NCBI GenBank assembly: GCA_947396885.1
Contig: OX377201.1
Span: 7,178,934 to 7,242,933 of the forward strand
Length of the DNA: 64,000 bases
Source: Heligmosomoides polygyrus polygyrus
Lineage: Eukaryota; Nematoda; Chromadorea; Rhabditida; Heligmosomidae
Reading direction: 5' to 3'
A program made the translations under genes and the position numbers. Under the pieces are notes generated by a model, which had not been told where the DNA came from, did not search any database, and saw only the letters and a list, made by a program, of their open reading frames with translations. Numbering within the stretch: the stretch's first letter is position 1; each line of letters starts with the position of its first letter. This document shows, in pieces, positions 1 to 8,853 of this stretch.

Positions 1-6
1 ATAGGA

Positions 7-193
7 ACCGCTGATATCGGCATGGCGCGTGAGTTATGGGTATCGGCGAAACTTAAGCCTCTGGCTCTCACGTACACAATTTTTATGTCAAAATGGACAC
101 CTTTTAATAACATTGGATACTTTTAAAATAAAAGTGAACACTCTTTCAAGCAAGCCGATACCCATAACTCACGTGGTCATGTCGATATCAGTG
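7..193. mobile_element. Small foldback element
   Basis: Arms of about 45 bp (CGCTGATATCGGCATG...GGGTATCGGC and its reverse complement) enclose an AT-rich centre with TGGACACTTTT-like words that recur in the 36.9-37.8 kb foldback. A related arm fragment (GCTGATATCAGCATGG) occurs at 52.29 kb. Confidence 0.55.
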
Positions 194-291
194 GTTTCTC
201 TCCTGTCTTATCGCCCGACGGCTGAAGTATGAACGAGCCGATGAGTTGGGTTTAGGGGTGGTGACCGAGAAAATGTCAAATAACCTGGAGT

Positions 292-577
292 GGGGGCGTG
301 TAGCGCAGTCGGAGGAGGCGCGACTGTCGCTTGCACCCGATACCAGGTTCCTCGTTCGGATTCCCCGCCCAGGCCAACCAAACCTTCCATCCCTCCTAGG
401 TCGGTGAAATGGTACCAGACTTGTCTGGGAAGGATAAAGCGCTGACTTGTTCATCGGCTGGTCACCATTGTATGGCCAAATACGCATTAAAGTTGCCTCC
501 ACGACATCCCGTAGAAGTAGAATGCGTGGCGCATTCCAAAAGGGATTGAGTAACGCCGTCCTTTATCCTTTATCCTT
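292..577 (+). mobile_element. tRNA-derived SINE, full copy 1
   Basis: Starts with GGCGTGTAGCGCAGTCGGAGG (A-box-like TAGCGCAGTCGG) and has a B-box-like segment in GTTCGGATTCCCC. The body is the window-wide consensus and ends in (TTTATCC)n. The 11-bp TAACCTGGAGT is duplicated at 281-291 and 578-588, which fixes both ends and shows retrotransposition. Confidence 0.9.
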
Positions 578-588
578 TAACCTGGAGT

Positions 589-1443
589 ACTTGAAGGGAT
601 GTAGTTTCAGGCATTCGTTCGCCACAGCTCCAGGAGAGGATATGTGTCCGATGACTGCGCTCGTGTAGATATAATCAACTGCACGTTGAAGAGCTGTGTC
701 TCATCTGGCTCATCACAAATGTCTACTACTTCCTATCCCTATAAGGATAGTTCTGTCTCGTGTGCTACGAAGTGAATTGCCTATGACTCTCTATCTCCTG
801 CTCTCCTGGTGGCACGTGTGTGAAGATGGCGTACACATGTGCAGTGCAAGTTCCTGTCGCATCGATTTTTTGTGCTGAAAATCGCTAGTTGTTGTTGTTT
901 GAAACAGTCGGGTCTTCGATAACTGTCTATGATGTTATTCTATGCTAGAAATTCATTAAAGATTTCTTCGAAGGAGTGTTTTTGTCTTCTGTATGCGAGG
1001 CATGTCCCGCTTAACTGCTGTCTCAAAGTTCACCTCACTTTTCGTGATTTTTGGTCTGGCCGCCGTGATTTCGTGGGCACTTATTCTGTAGACACGCGGT
1101 CTGTGTCTGTCTGCCGAGGCGCCCCGGCGCTATCAGACGGAACCCGTTTTATGCGCACTGAGACTGGTTTCCTTCGGCTTTTTTCCACATGGTGGCTTGA
1201 TATCTCCTAATTTGCGTTCATTCTACAACATGATGTGCTTAAGTAACTTGTTCTGATCCTTCTAGCAGTCCTTTGTTTTCCAGCGGTTCTTGGATGTTCT
1301 CTTTATCTATAAACGTAGTTTCTTTTTGTCGACAGTTTTGCTTTCCATCCGTTGAAGAAAATTCACTGAAACCTCGACATAATCGTTATCGCCCTTTCGC
1401 TGTGCGTTATCTAGTTGCCTAGTTTAAGCGCATTCCTTTCCAC
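589..1443. other. Upstream region of GFRP, no feature recognised
   Basis: No supported exon, RNA gene or repeat was seen. Open frames here (up to 93 codons at 929-1210) lack splice or family support. The GFRP promoter or trans-splice site should lie near its 3' end. Confidence 0.4.
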
Positions 1444-3776
1444 ATGCCCTATTTGCTAATATCTACGCAAATTCGCCTCGAAATTGGGCCAACGTTCGTC
1501 GGTGACAGCGAAAGCGACCAGGAGCTAATGGAACGGCTACAAGCGAAACCGTCAAGGCAGCTTGGCAACGAGTTCGTCGTGAGTTTCAATGAAGTTTCAA
1601 TGAATTCTTCCTTTATTTCCTTTTTTTACGATGATATCCCGCTTGTGAGATACTAACGAGACTGTGCTCTTGGATGGGAGTCGAACTTTTATCCTCTGCA
1701 TTCCTTCTTGAAGATGTATTTATACTTTGCGGGTGACGACGTGAGTCGAAATTCGCGTTGAACAAATTGAACAATAGATAATGATAGAGAACAAAGGACG
1801 GCGTTACTCAGTCCCTCGTGGGGTGCGCCACGCATTCTACTTCTACGGGATGTCGTGAAGGTGAACTAAATGCGTATTTGGCCATGCAATGAGTTGGTGG
1901 CCGGCCAGCTAATGGACAAATCAGCGCTTTGTAATTCCCAGACGAGTCTGATACCAGTTCGGTAACTCCGGAGGGAAGGAAGGCTTTGTTGGCCTGTGCG
2001 AGAATTCCGAGCTAGGAACCTAGTGTCGGGTGTACGTGAGAGCCAGCACCTCCTCCAACTGCGCTGCACCCGCCCTGTCATAATGAATGCACGGTATTGC
2101 TCGGCAGTCCACAGGAGTACGGATCTCGAGTGGCATTAGGAGTCCATCAGAAGTTCGCTTCAGGTGCGAGCGAATCAACCCTTTCATTTCTCGGGAGGTG
2201 GATTGCTACAACAATTGTCTAGGAAGGATAAACACTGACATATCCATCCATTGGATTCCGCAACTCAGTGTATAGGTCGAGTCGATGAGGGATAAGAGAT
2301 AAATGTCAATGAAGATCAATCCTTAAGATGCACCTCGCCTTCCACTTCAACGTGATGTCGTAGAGGCATCCGGCATACACATAGAAATGTTGTGGTCATT
2401 CGGTGGACAAATCACTGATTTTTCTTTTACGGACATGTCTGGCACGATTTTACCGACGCCGAAGAGATGGAGAGTGTGCTTGCTCTGGGCGGAGATCTGA
2501 ACCAAGAATCTGGAATTGATTACTCGCGACAGTCGACGCGTCCTCCTACTGCGCCGCCACGACCCTTATAGGCCCTTGCACACTCGACAGCGGCGGCGGC
2601 GGCAAATGCTCAAGAATAAGGCAGTGACATTGATGTCGCTGTCCTATACTTGAGCATTTGCCACTGGTGCTGCCGCTGCCTCTGCTGCTGAGTGTGGGGC
2701 AGAGCCTTGTATGCAAGTATTTCCAAAAATCTATTTCGGGCATGACCTCGCATTCCATCAGCTTCCTGCAAGCTATGCCAGCACTACGTAAAGAATACCC
2801 GTTTGACCTTTTTCTCACGGTGCAAGCGGCTGCAGAAGTAACTCTTCGGTCAGATTCAACGCTAAGCAACCTGATTCAGCAATGTGTAGGTTAGGATGGA
2901 TTTTAAGGCTCAATTGAGTTGTAGACGCATGGATTCCTTGCTCTTTTGATTTCAAAACGTCGGCTGAGGGATGAAAGATTAAAGGCCCTCACACACTTCT
3001 GCGGCAACGTCACGCGCCGCTATGGTTAAGGATAGGGCAGCGGCAACGCCGCAGAAGTGTGCGAGGGGTGACCTCGGTCATTCCCTTTTGGGATGCGTTC
3101 TACTTCTATTCATTTTACTTATGTTCCATCCATTTTAATTCAAAAGGGATGTCGTGGAGGCTATTTGAATGAGTATTTGGCCATACAATGACTTGCGATG
3201 GCCAGCTGATGGACAGGTCAGCGCTTTATACTTCCCAGAAGAGGCTAGTACCAATTCACCTACTCCAGAGGGAAGGCTTGTTTGGTTTGGTGGTAACCCG
3301 AACTAAGAACTTCTACCGCGAACGCGCGCGGCAGCATACGCCACTTCCAATGCGCCACCACACCACGTGCTTTCGGTCAAATGCGCATCCATGTGCATCC
3401 ACCACATCCGTTGAAGGTTGGATGAGTACTACGCTGTCCACAAAGCACGAACTGATTCGAAAATTTGATCAGTAGGTAGAGTTTACCCCCCCCCCCTCCA
3501 GGCATCACCTATATTGTGCAGAGCACCTTGTAGTTGTCCTTTATGGTTTCCAAGGTGAGCAGAGGATATGGTTTTGAATGCTGTGTATTTTTCATTCTTT
3601 CAGTTACATTCTGCTATTTACTGCGTTTTCTCCACAGATTACGAGTCATTCAGGAGTACATGACGTCGCTGACCCCTCGACAAGTGTTGAACATATTGGA
3701 AAAGGAGGGTTGGAAAGTGATTGGCATGGCTGGAATTGGTCAGACGTGCGCTTGGACGTTACATAGAGATGACTGA
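1444..3776 (+). CDS. GCHFR: GTP cyclohydrolase I feedback regulatory protein (GFRP)
   Basis: Two exons, 1444-1578 and 3654-3776, joined in phase 0 across a 2.1-kb intron (donor GTCGTGAGT, acceptor CATTCAG), give 85 residues plus TGA, about the length of animal GFRP. The protein opens MPYLLISTQIR, a family hallmark, continues with an acidic SDQELM segment and LGNEF, and ends with GMAGIGQT...WTLHRDD, matching the conserved C-terminal strand and GVGQT turn. In animals GFRP binds GTP cyclohydrolase I as a pentamer and mediates BH4 inhibition and phenylalanine activation, in the cytosol. The start is the first ATG of the block and fits the family N-terminus exactly. An in-frame extension past the donor (to 1656) lacks the conserved C-terminal half and is rejected. 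The intron holds diverged SINE copies. It is the first gene of the proposed operon; a C. elegans-style name would be gfrp-1. Confidence 0.93.
1792..2078 (-). mobile_element. tRNA-derived SINE copy 2
   Basis: Reverse-strand copy running from the AAAGGACGGCG tail side to the tRNA head (GCAGTTGGAGGAGG). It lies in the GFRP intron and is moderately diverged. Confidence 0.75.
2338..2566 (-). mobile_element. tRNA-derived SINE copy 3, strongly diverged
   Basis: Recognisable blocks are GATGTCGTAGAGGC, ACATGTCTGGCACGA, and a tRNA-like head at 2530-2560. A second decayed piece, + strand, lies at about 2181-2272 (GTCTAGGAAGGATAAA). Confidence 0.55.
2984..3068. mobile_element. Palindromic MITE fragment, CTTCTGCGGC type
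   Basis: The ends AGGCCCTCACACACTTCTGCGG and CCGCAGAAGTGTGCGAGGGG are inverted. The element is related to the one at 4451-4593. Confidence 0.6.
3073..3345 (-). mobile_element. tRNA-derived SINE copy 4 with internal insertion
   Basis: The body matches (CATTCCCTTTTGGGATGCG..., GGATGTCGTGGAGGC, TTTGGCCATACAATGACTTGC). About 40 bp of AT-rich sequence containing a second TTCAAAAGGGATGTC junction interrupts the tail region. Confidence 0.65.
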
Positions 3777-3843
3777 TGTTTTGTTGTTGTGTACTAATTA
3801 GTCGCTGTATCATTCCACGTGCCTTGCCTTACCTTTCTTTGTA

Positions 3844-3849
3844 AATAAA
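3844..3849 (+). terminator. Poly(A) signal of the GFRP gene
   Basis: AATAAA lies 68 nt after the GFRP stop codon. It precedes the next trans-splice-like acceptor (ending 3949) by about 100 nt, the usual intercistronic distance in nematode operons. Confidence 0.75.
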
Positions 3850-3940
3850 AGTTCTATGCTCTATTCATCTACATTGTCACCATCATTTCAAGTGCTGATC
3901 TGAGCAGTAGGCGGCGTTATCTCTTCCATAACTCACATTT

Positions 3941-3949
3941 TTCGTTCAG
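3941..3949 (+). promoter_or_regulatory. Probable SL2-type trans-splice acceptor for the COA1-like gene
   Basis: TTCGTTCAG follows a T-rich stretch and has no matching upstream donor in the intercistronic gap. It sits 100 nt after the GFRP poly(A) signal and 82 nt before the COA1 ATG. That spacing suggests operon processing; spliced-leader use is inferred, not seen. Confidence 0.55.
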
Positions 3950-4031
3950 GAAGTTAGCCGTTAGCCGCACTGGATGAGCTAGCATACAGTGTGGGCAGCC
4001 TTCAAGTCACCGTTAGCCTCCTTGCTGTTCA

Positions 4032-7000
4032 ATGGTGAGCACAACTTCGGTAGTCTCTTATTTTTCTCATTTTGGTTCTCACTCAGGTTCAAACGGCCAC
4101 GCTAGTGAAGCTGGCAGCTGGTGGGTTTCTGGTCGGATCAACAGCGCTATACTTAGCTCAGAAATCGGTGCAGAGAAAAGTCAGAAGACTCCCTCACTAC
4201 GTGGAGAGCTTGGAGATTGTCGCCCATCATGACCGAGCCAAGGTAATCTTATTCGCTTTCCTGGTGACTAAGGTTGCGGATTAGGACCTGTTCATACTTC
4301 GCGATGGTAGCGACGGGAGTGATTGGTTGGTCAGGCAAATCATATGTCGATTCTAGCCAAGCAATCGCCCGGCAAAAATCGATACGTATTATTTGCCTGG
4401 GTGGCCAATCGCTCTCGTTGCTCCCGTCGCGAAGTCTGAACAGGCACTTAAGGCCCCCACAGAGTTCTGCGGCAGGGCCGCGGCCCTATGCTTAACCATA
4501 GGGCAGAGACGCAGAGCTCGCCGCCGGCGGCGTCCCTGCCATATCCTTAACCATAGCGGCGAGCGGCGTTGCCGCAGAACTCTGTGGGGGCCTTTAGGTG
4601 CTTAGCGAGCGTCTCGAGGCGTCGTGCTGAATGCGCGATAAGTAGTCGAGGTTCACGACAGCTATGAATAACTTCAAGGTACGAGGGAAAAGTGGCGAGT
4701 ATATAAGGTTCTATAGAAGCCCTTGAATGCCGCCGTGGGTCGATATTCAAGTTTCTCGTGAGTTTTTGCAGTGCATTACTGACTCATTTTTTCGAGAAAT
4801 TAATTTCTTTGGAGCATTAGGTGGAATTTATACTACTGTCGCTAGGAATTGGCTCTCGCAACGCCGGGCCGCCCGGCGACTGTAAATGAATAAGTATAAA
4901 TATCGCCTTATAGGATCTATTATTTTCTGAGCAGAGTTGCCGAACTGCTAGGAGGAGTTTCATAGTCCGGAGGGAAATTTCCCCTCGCTATGACTATTGA
5001 GAAGACAATTAGTAGACTAATGGTTTCGGAAAAGAAATGTATAGAGTTCTCTGTTTTGAGAATCACGAAGAATTCCATAAGAGCCAGATACGCTGCAGAT
5101 GTGTAGACCGCCAGTGGCGGTGCCGGACATTACCCACATGTGTTGCGCTTAGCGTGTACAAAATATCCGTGACCATTAGTGTACATCCTTGCTGGATGAG
5201 AGATGGACTTGTTGAAGCTGTACGTATTGAAGAAAGCTTCTTGGTGAAAAAAGGTTTGTCTCGCGAATTCTTTTAGAAGAAGCCTATTCGAAAGTTTGTT
5301 ACGTAGATCTGAAGCTTGTTGAATAGCATTATTGTTCTGCATGAACTGCTCCATTGTTTCTTTTGGCACTATTGTACTTTCGGGACACCAGAGGTCGATG
5401 AGAGGTCGAAAGAAAAATTTCTACCCAAACTTCGCCTGGGGCTTATTTGGGGTGCTGATCACGAATTTGACATCCTTTTTTGAAATTTCGGCCGATTAGG
5501 TTATAGTGCGTAGCGGTGACTAAGGGTGTCGAGGTCATAATCACCGGTTCCGCCCAAACTTTGCCTATGGGGGTTATTTGGGGCGCTGATCACGCATCTT
5601 ACATCCGTTTTTCGTTTTACGCTGAAGTACAGTAGGTTATAGTAGGTACCGGTGCCTAAGATACGACAACCTGTTTCGCCCGAATTTCGCCCAGTAAGGA
5701 ACGCTTGGGAATATTTGAACAAGTATCTCAACTTTGCACAGTAGGCGGCATCTAATCAGCTTCTAAGCGGTTGACGTCCGTCCTGTGCACCAACCTCAGG
5801 AACGATCTGCCACTTTCCCGTTCAGATATTCCGAATAGCCACTGGTGTCGGCGCACCCAGCGCCCTCTATTGACCTCCTCTTAGTCACACAAGTTTCATC
5901 CAGTTCGACCGTGACCCCAAACCCTCCAAGAATCGGGATATTTCTTCGGAAATACTCGCAACAATCATCGCGGAAGTATTGTTCTACCGTGCCCTACCGT
6001 AATCGTCCAAAACTTATAAGACTTATAACTTAAAACTTAACTAATCGTTATCAGTACCCGAAATAACCCCCCTCCTCCTAGGCGAAGTTCGGGCAAAATC
6101 GGTAATTATGACCTCGGCAGCCTTAGGGGTCGTTTAGTGTGCGCGCGACGCGCGACGTGATGCATCTGTAGTGGCCAAATTGATCGAGCGACGCGACTGA
6201 TCAATTCGGTCACTACACATAGCATCGCGTCGCGCGTCGCGCGCACACTAAACGACCCCTTATTACGCGTAGCTACCGTAACCTACCGTAATCGGCCGAA
6301 ATTTCAAAAAGAGATGTCAGATCCGCGTTTCTGAAACTGTGTTCGTTTCCTAGCGTGTTGTCTCATGCAAACGTAATAGACATTAACATCAACATTAAAC
6401 TATTATATCTTCCTCTAATAGCCGCTTGTGAAAAAAGGGGCTTTTTAAGCTCTACTAACACGAAGAAAGAGGTCTGTGTTAGAAGAATGATGGTGTAGTA
6501 GAGTAGGGCACTATGTAAAAGGAAAGAAATAAAAGTAAAGAAGCGGTAGTAAAAAAAGCGAAGAATTTTGAAAGTGAAATGGCCTAAATATAGTGCACTT
6601 AAGGCATTGTCTAATTACTGCAAAATGATCTCGGCTTTCATAACCACATAAAATATCTCTTGAAGAATGAAATTTCAGGATGCACTAGGGCCGCCTATCC
6701 AGATTGGCTCAGTAGACCTAGCAGACCGTCGCCACAATTACGTAGGGAAGACTACTAGCATGGTAAGTGAGCTGCCTATGTCTCTTTGTGATTTCTTTGT
6801 TGGACCTTCTTGAAGGGCTAAAGCATGAATACTGGAGTTATTTGGTGCATTTGTGTGGTGCGCCACGCTTCTACTTTTATGGCATAACCGTGGAGACATG
6901 TTCGCCTATACAATGACTTTCGGTGGCTAGTCGTGAATGTTTTGCCTTCCGCACACAAGTTCGTAGTCCGGTATTTGTCGAGTTTGTGAAGGATTGAAGG

Positions 7001-8633
7001 CTTATTTGGCCTGGACGGCACCCAGAACTTTTCCTTTTTCAATTCCGGGTTCGTGAGACAGGTGGTCCTCCTCCGATTGTACTACGCGGACCCATATTAG
7101 CGTAGAGCAAATACATATTATCTTCACATACATAACGCATCCTATAAAAGGTACCGATTCACACATAATTATAAACGGCGGATATCAGGACCGGCTCACC
7201 GTACCGCAGTGCGGCTCGCGCCGAGCGCCATCCTAGATTAGAGATCGCGTCGGCGTCCACGTTGACATTCTCTTGTAAGCCCGCTATTGCCCTTTTGCCT
7301 AGCGGGTCGTAGTGCAGTGGGTAGTGGAGTTGCTTCATGCGACCGATATCGGGGGGTTCGGTTCTCCTGCGTTGTGACATTCTTGCAATTCAACTGATTA
7401 TCTGAGATTTGAGAGGTTTCGACGTCTACCAAAATTGAGCGCTTTTTTGCGCATTGCTTCAGCCGTGTGCGCTTCGCCGCTCTAAGAGCGCAGAACCCAG
7501 CCGCGAACTTCCCCTGAGCGACGAAAGCACGCACACACCCTGGGGCCGTATGCTCGTCTTCCCCCGTTGGGGGAAAATCAATCAATATCAGCATATTATA
7601 TCACGCCCCAATCCCCCATTGGGGGAGACTCGGGGTAGACGAGCATACGGCCCCTGGAGTCCCTTCCCTAGCCTGATTCTGCGATTGCATAAAGGACGCC
7701 TCATCCGGCGCCTAAGGTTACGGTGAGCCGTCGTGATATCCGCCGTTTATAATCCTGTCTGATTCACACCAAGCTTCACCTGTTCTGCATTAGGGTTTTC
7801 TGTAAATTTTTGGCCCTGATGTTTTACCCTGGACTTAGAGAGAATGAATAGAACGCCTACGTTTTTTGTGGGTGGCATCCTTTGTTTATTTTGACTGTTG
7901 TTGTTGTTTTGGCTTAGTTTGTTGCACGAAGCCTATATTGACCCTTCCAATAAACATCGAAGATCTTGTAAGAACGTAGAATCCTCACGATGGGCGCATC
8001 GTAGCGCAGTCAGATAAGGCACGGCTTGTCGCGTGTACTCCCGTTCCAGTTTCCGTGTTTAGATTTCCCGCCCACGCCAACCAAGCCAAGCCTTCCATCC
8101 CTCCGGGGTCGGTGACTTGGTACCAGACTTGTCTGGGAAGGATGAAGTGCTGACTTATTCATCGGCTGGCCACCGTAAGTCATTGTATGGCCAAATACGC
8201 ATTCAAATCGCCTCCACGACATCCCGTAGCAGAATAATGCGTGGCGCACCCCAAAGCGATTGGTTAACGCATCCTTTATAATCGATTAAGCCTGCAGTGG
8301 ATAAATCACATTCCTCTGTGTGGATTGTGCCCTACTCATTGCTGCTGCTTCAAAGTCTGACGTTGTTGTAGTTGCGGATACCAGTGACCGGAAAGATAGC
8401 GGGTGGTTATATGGACGTGATGGCTGTCAGAGAAAATGAGACCTCGCCTTTTGTAACGGCAAAGATAAGGTCAGTGGAGAGTATTTCTATACCAAACGCT
8501 ATGAAGCGCGTAATCCATCAGCTTCGTTTCCAGACTAATCTTGGACGATTCCGCAGTTTCTATCTATGACACCGGGAAATGGAAAGATGTGGTTGCCGAC
8601 AGTGCCACAAAGACAGCTCAGGGTCACCAATAG
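4032..8633 (+). CDS. COA1: COA1-like mitochondrial respiratory-complex assembly factor
   Basis: Four exons: 4032-4034 (ATG alone), 4087-4242, 6679-6762, 8372-8469 plus 8534-8633 as the split last part, with introns of 52 bp, 2.4 kb, 1.6 kb and 64 bp. All phases agree and the total is 146 residues, the size of human COA1. Residues about 8-28 form one membrane segment followed by a basic RKVRR stretch. Then come D-ALGPPI-QIGSVDL-DR (about 54-72), LRIPVTG and a strand-rich C-terminus, the order seen in the COA1/Tim21-like family. COA1 acts at the inner mitochondrial membrane in assembly of complexes IV and I. The start is forced by the donor directly after ATG (ATG|GTGAGC), because reading on into the intron gives an unrelated frame. 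The gene lies second in the operon. The large introns carry two MITEs, a MULE-like element and SINE copies. Confidence 0.85.
4284..4447. mobile_element. PIF/Harbinger-like MITE, TGTTCATACTTCGCG type
   Basis: Terminal inverted repeats GGACCTGTTCATACTTCGCGA / TCGCGAAGTCTGAACAGGCAC are flanked by TTA at 4281-4283 and 4448-4450. It lies in COA1 intron 2, directly beside the next MITE, the two sharing one TTA. Confidence 0.75.
4451..4593. mobile_element. PIF/Harbinger-like MITE, CAGAGTTCTGCGGC type
   Basis: A near-perfect palindrome with ends AGGCCCCCACAGAGTTCTGC and its inverse, TTA duplications at 4448-4450 and 4594-4596, and a GC-rich interior. Confidence 0.75.
5371..5700. repeat. CTGATCACGAA repeat family, array 1
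   Basis: Successive units carry GGTTATTTGGGGTGCTGATC, a 'gacatcc' word and a GGTTA-GGTA word. The same words recur at 17.88-18.9 kb and at 24.77-24.99 kb. The family is not recognised. Confidence 0.6.
6126..6259. mobile_element. PIF/Harbinger-like MITE, TTTAGTGTGCG type
   Basis: Palindrome with ends GGGGTCGTTTAGTGTGCGCG and its inverse, TTA at 6123-6125 and 6260-6262. A relative is embedded at about 55127-55256. Confidence 0.75.
6851..7098 (-). mobile_element. tRNA-derived SINE copy 5, diverged
   Basis: Keeps GTGCGCCACGCTTCTACTTTT, ATACAATGACTTTCGG and a tRNA-like head (CCTCCGATTGTACTACGCG). Confidence 0.6.
7165..7760. mobile_element. MULE-like non-autonomous element with 9-bp duplication
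   Basis: Inverted ends of about 35 bp (ATTATAAACGGCGGATATCA and its inverse) are flanked by GATTCACAC at 7156-7164 and 7761-7769; 9-bp duplications are typical of Mutator-like elements. It contains a tRNA-like segment (7308-7375, B-box-like GGTTCGGTTCTCC) and a nested 105-bp palindrome at 7545-7655. A related right half lies at 16570-17015. Confidence 0.6.
7991..8276 (+). mobile_element. tRNA-derived SINE copy 6
   Basis: Head GGGCGCATCGTAGCGCAGTC, body GTCTGGGAAGGATGAAGTGC and tail ACGCATCCTTTATAATCG. It lies in COA1 intron 3, 96 bp before exon 8372-8469. Confidence 0.8.
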
Positions 8634-8717
8634 TTTTTCTTAGGATTTCTGATTATGTGTTTGCTTCTCTATGCACCTATTGATTCTAGGAGTTGTCAGT
8701 ACTGATTTGCTCAATGA

Positions 8718-8723
8718 AATAAA
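8718..8723 (+). terminator. Poly(A) signal of the COA1-like gene
   Basis: AATAAA lies 85 nt after the COA1 stop (8631-8633) and 114 nt before the acceptor that starts the TMEM68-like transcript. Confidence 0.7.
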
Positions 8724-8828
8724 CCATTAATCACGTCCACTTTGTGTCAGAAGGAATGTATGTGTTCGTACACATGAATACATTTGTTAATTGCCGTTAT
8801 TATTAGCATCCTCTAATGTTCTGATTTG

Positions 8829-8837
8829 TCGCAACAG
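8829..8837 (+). promoter_or_regulatory. Probable SL2-type trans-splice acceptor for the TMEM68-like gene
   Basis: GTCGCAACAG ends at 8837, 16 nt before the TMEM68 ATG at 8854 and 114 nt after the COA1 poly(A) signal. The polypyrimidine tract is weak, so the position rather than the sequence carries the inference. Confidence 0.45.
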
Positions 8838-8853
8838 AGGGTGGACCTGTGGA

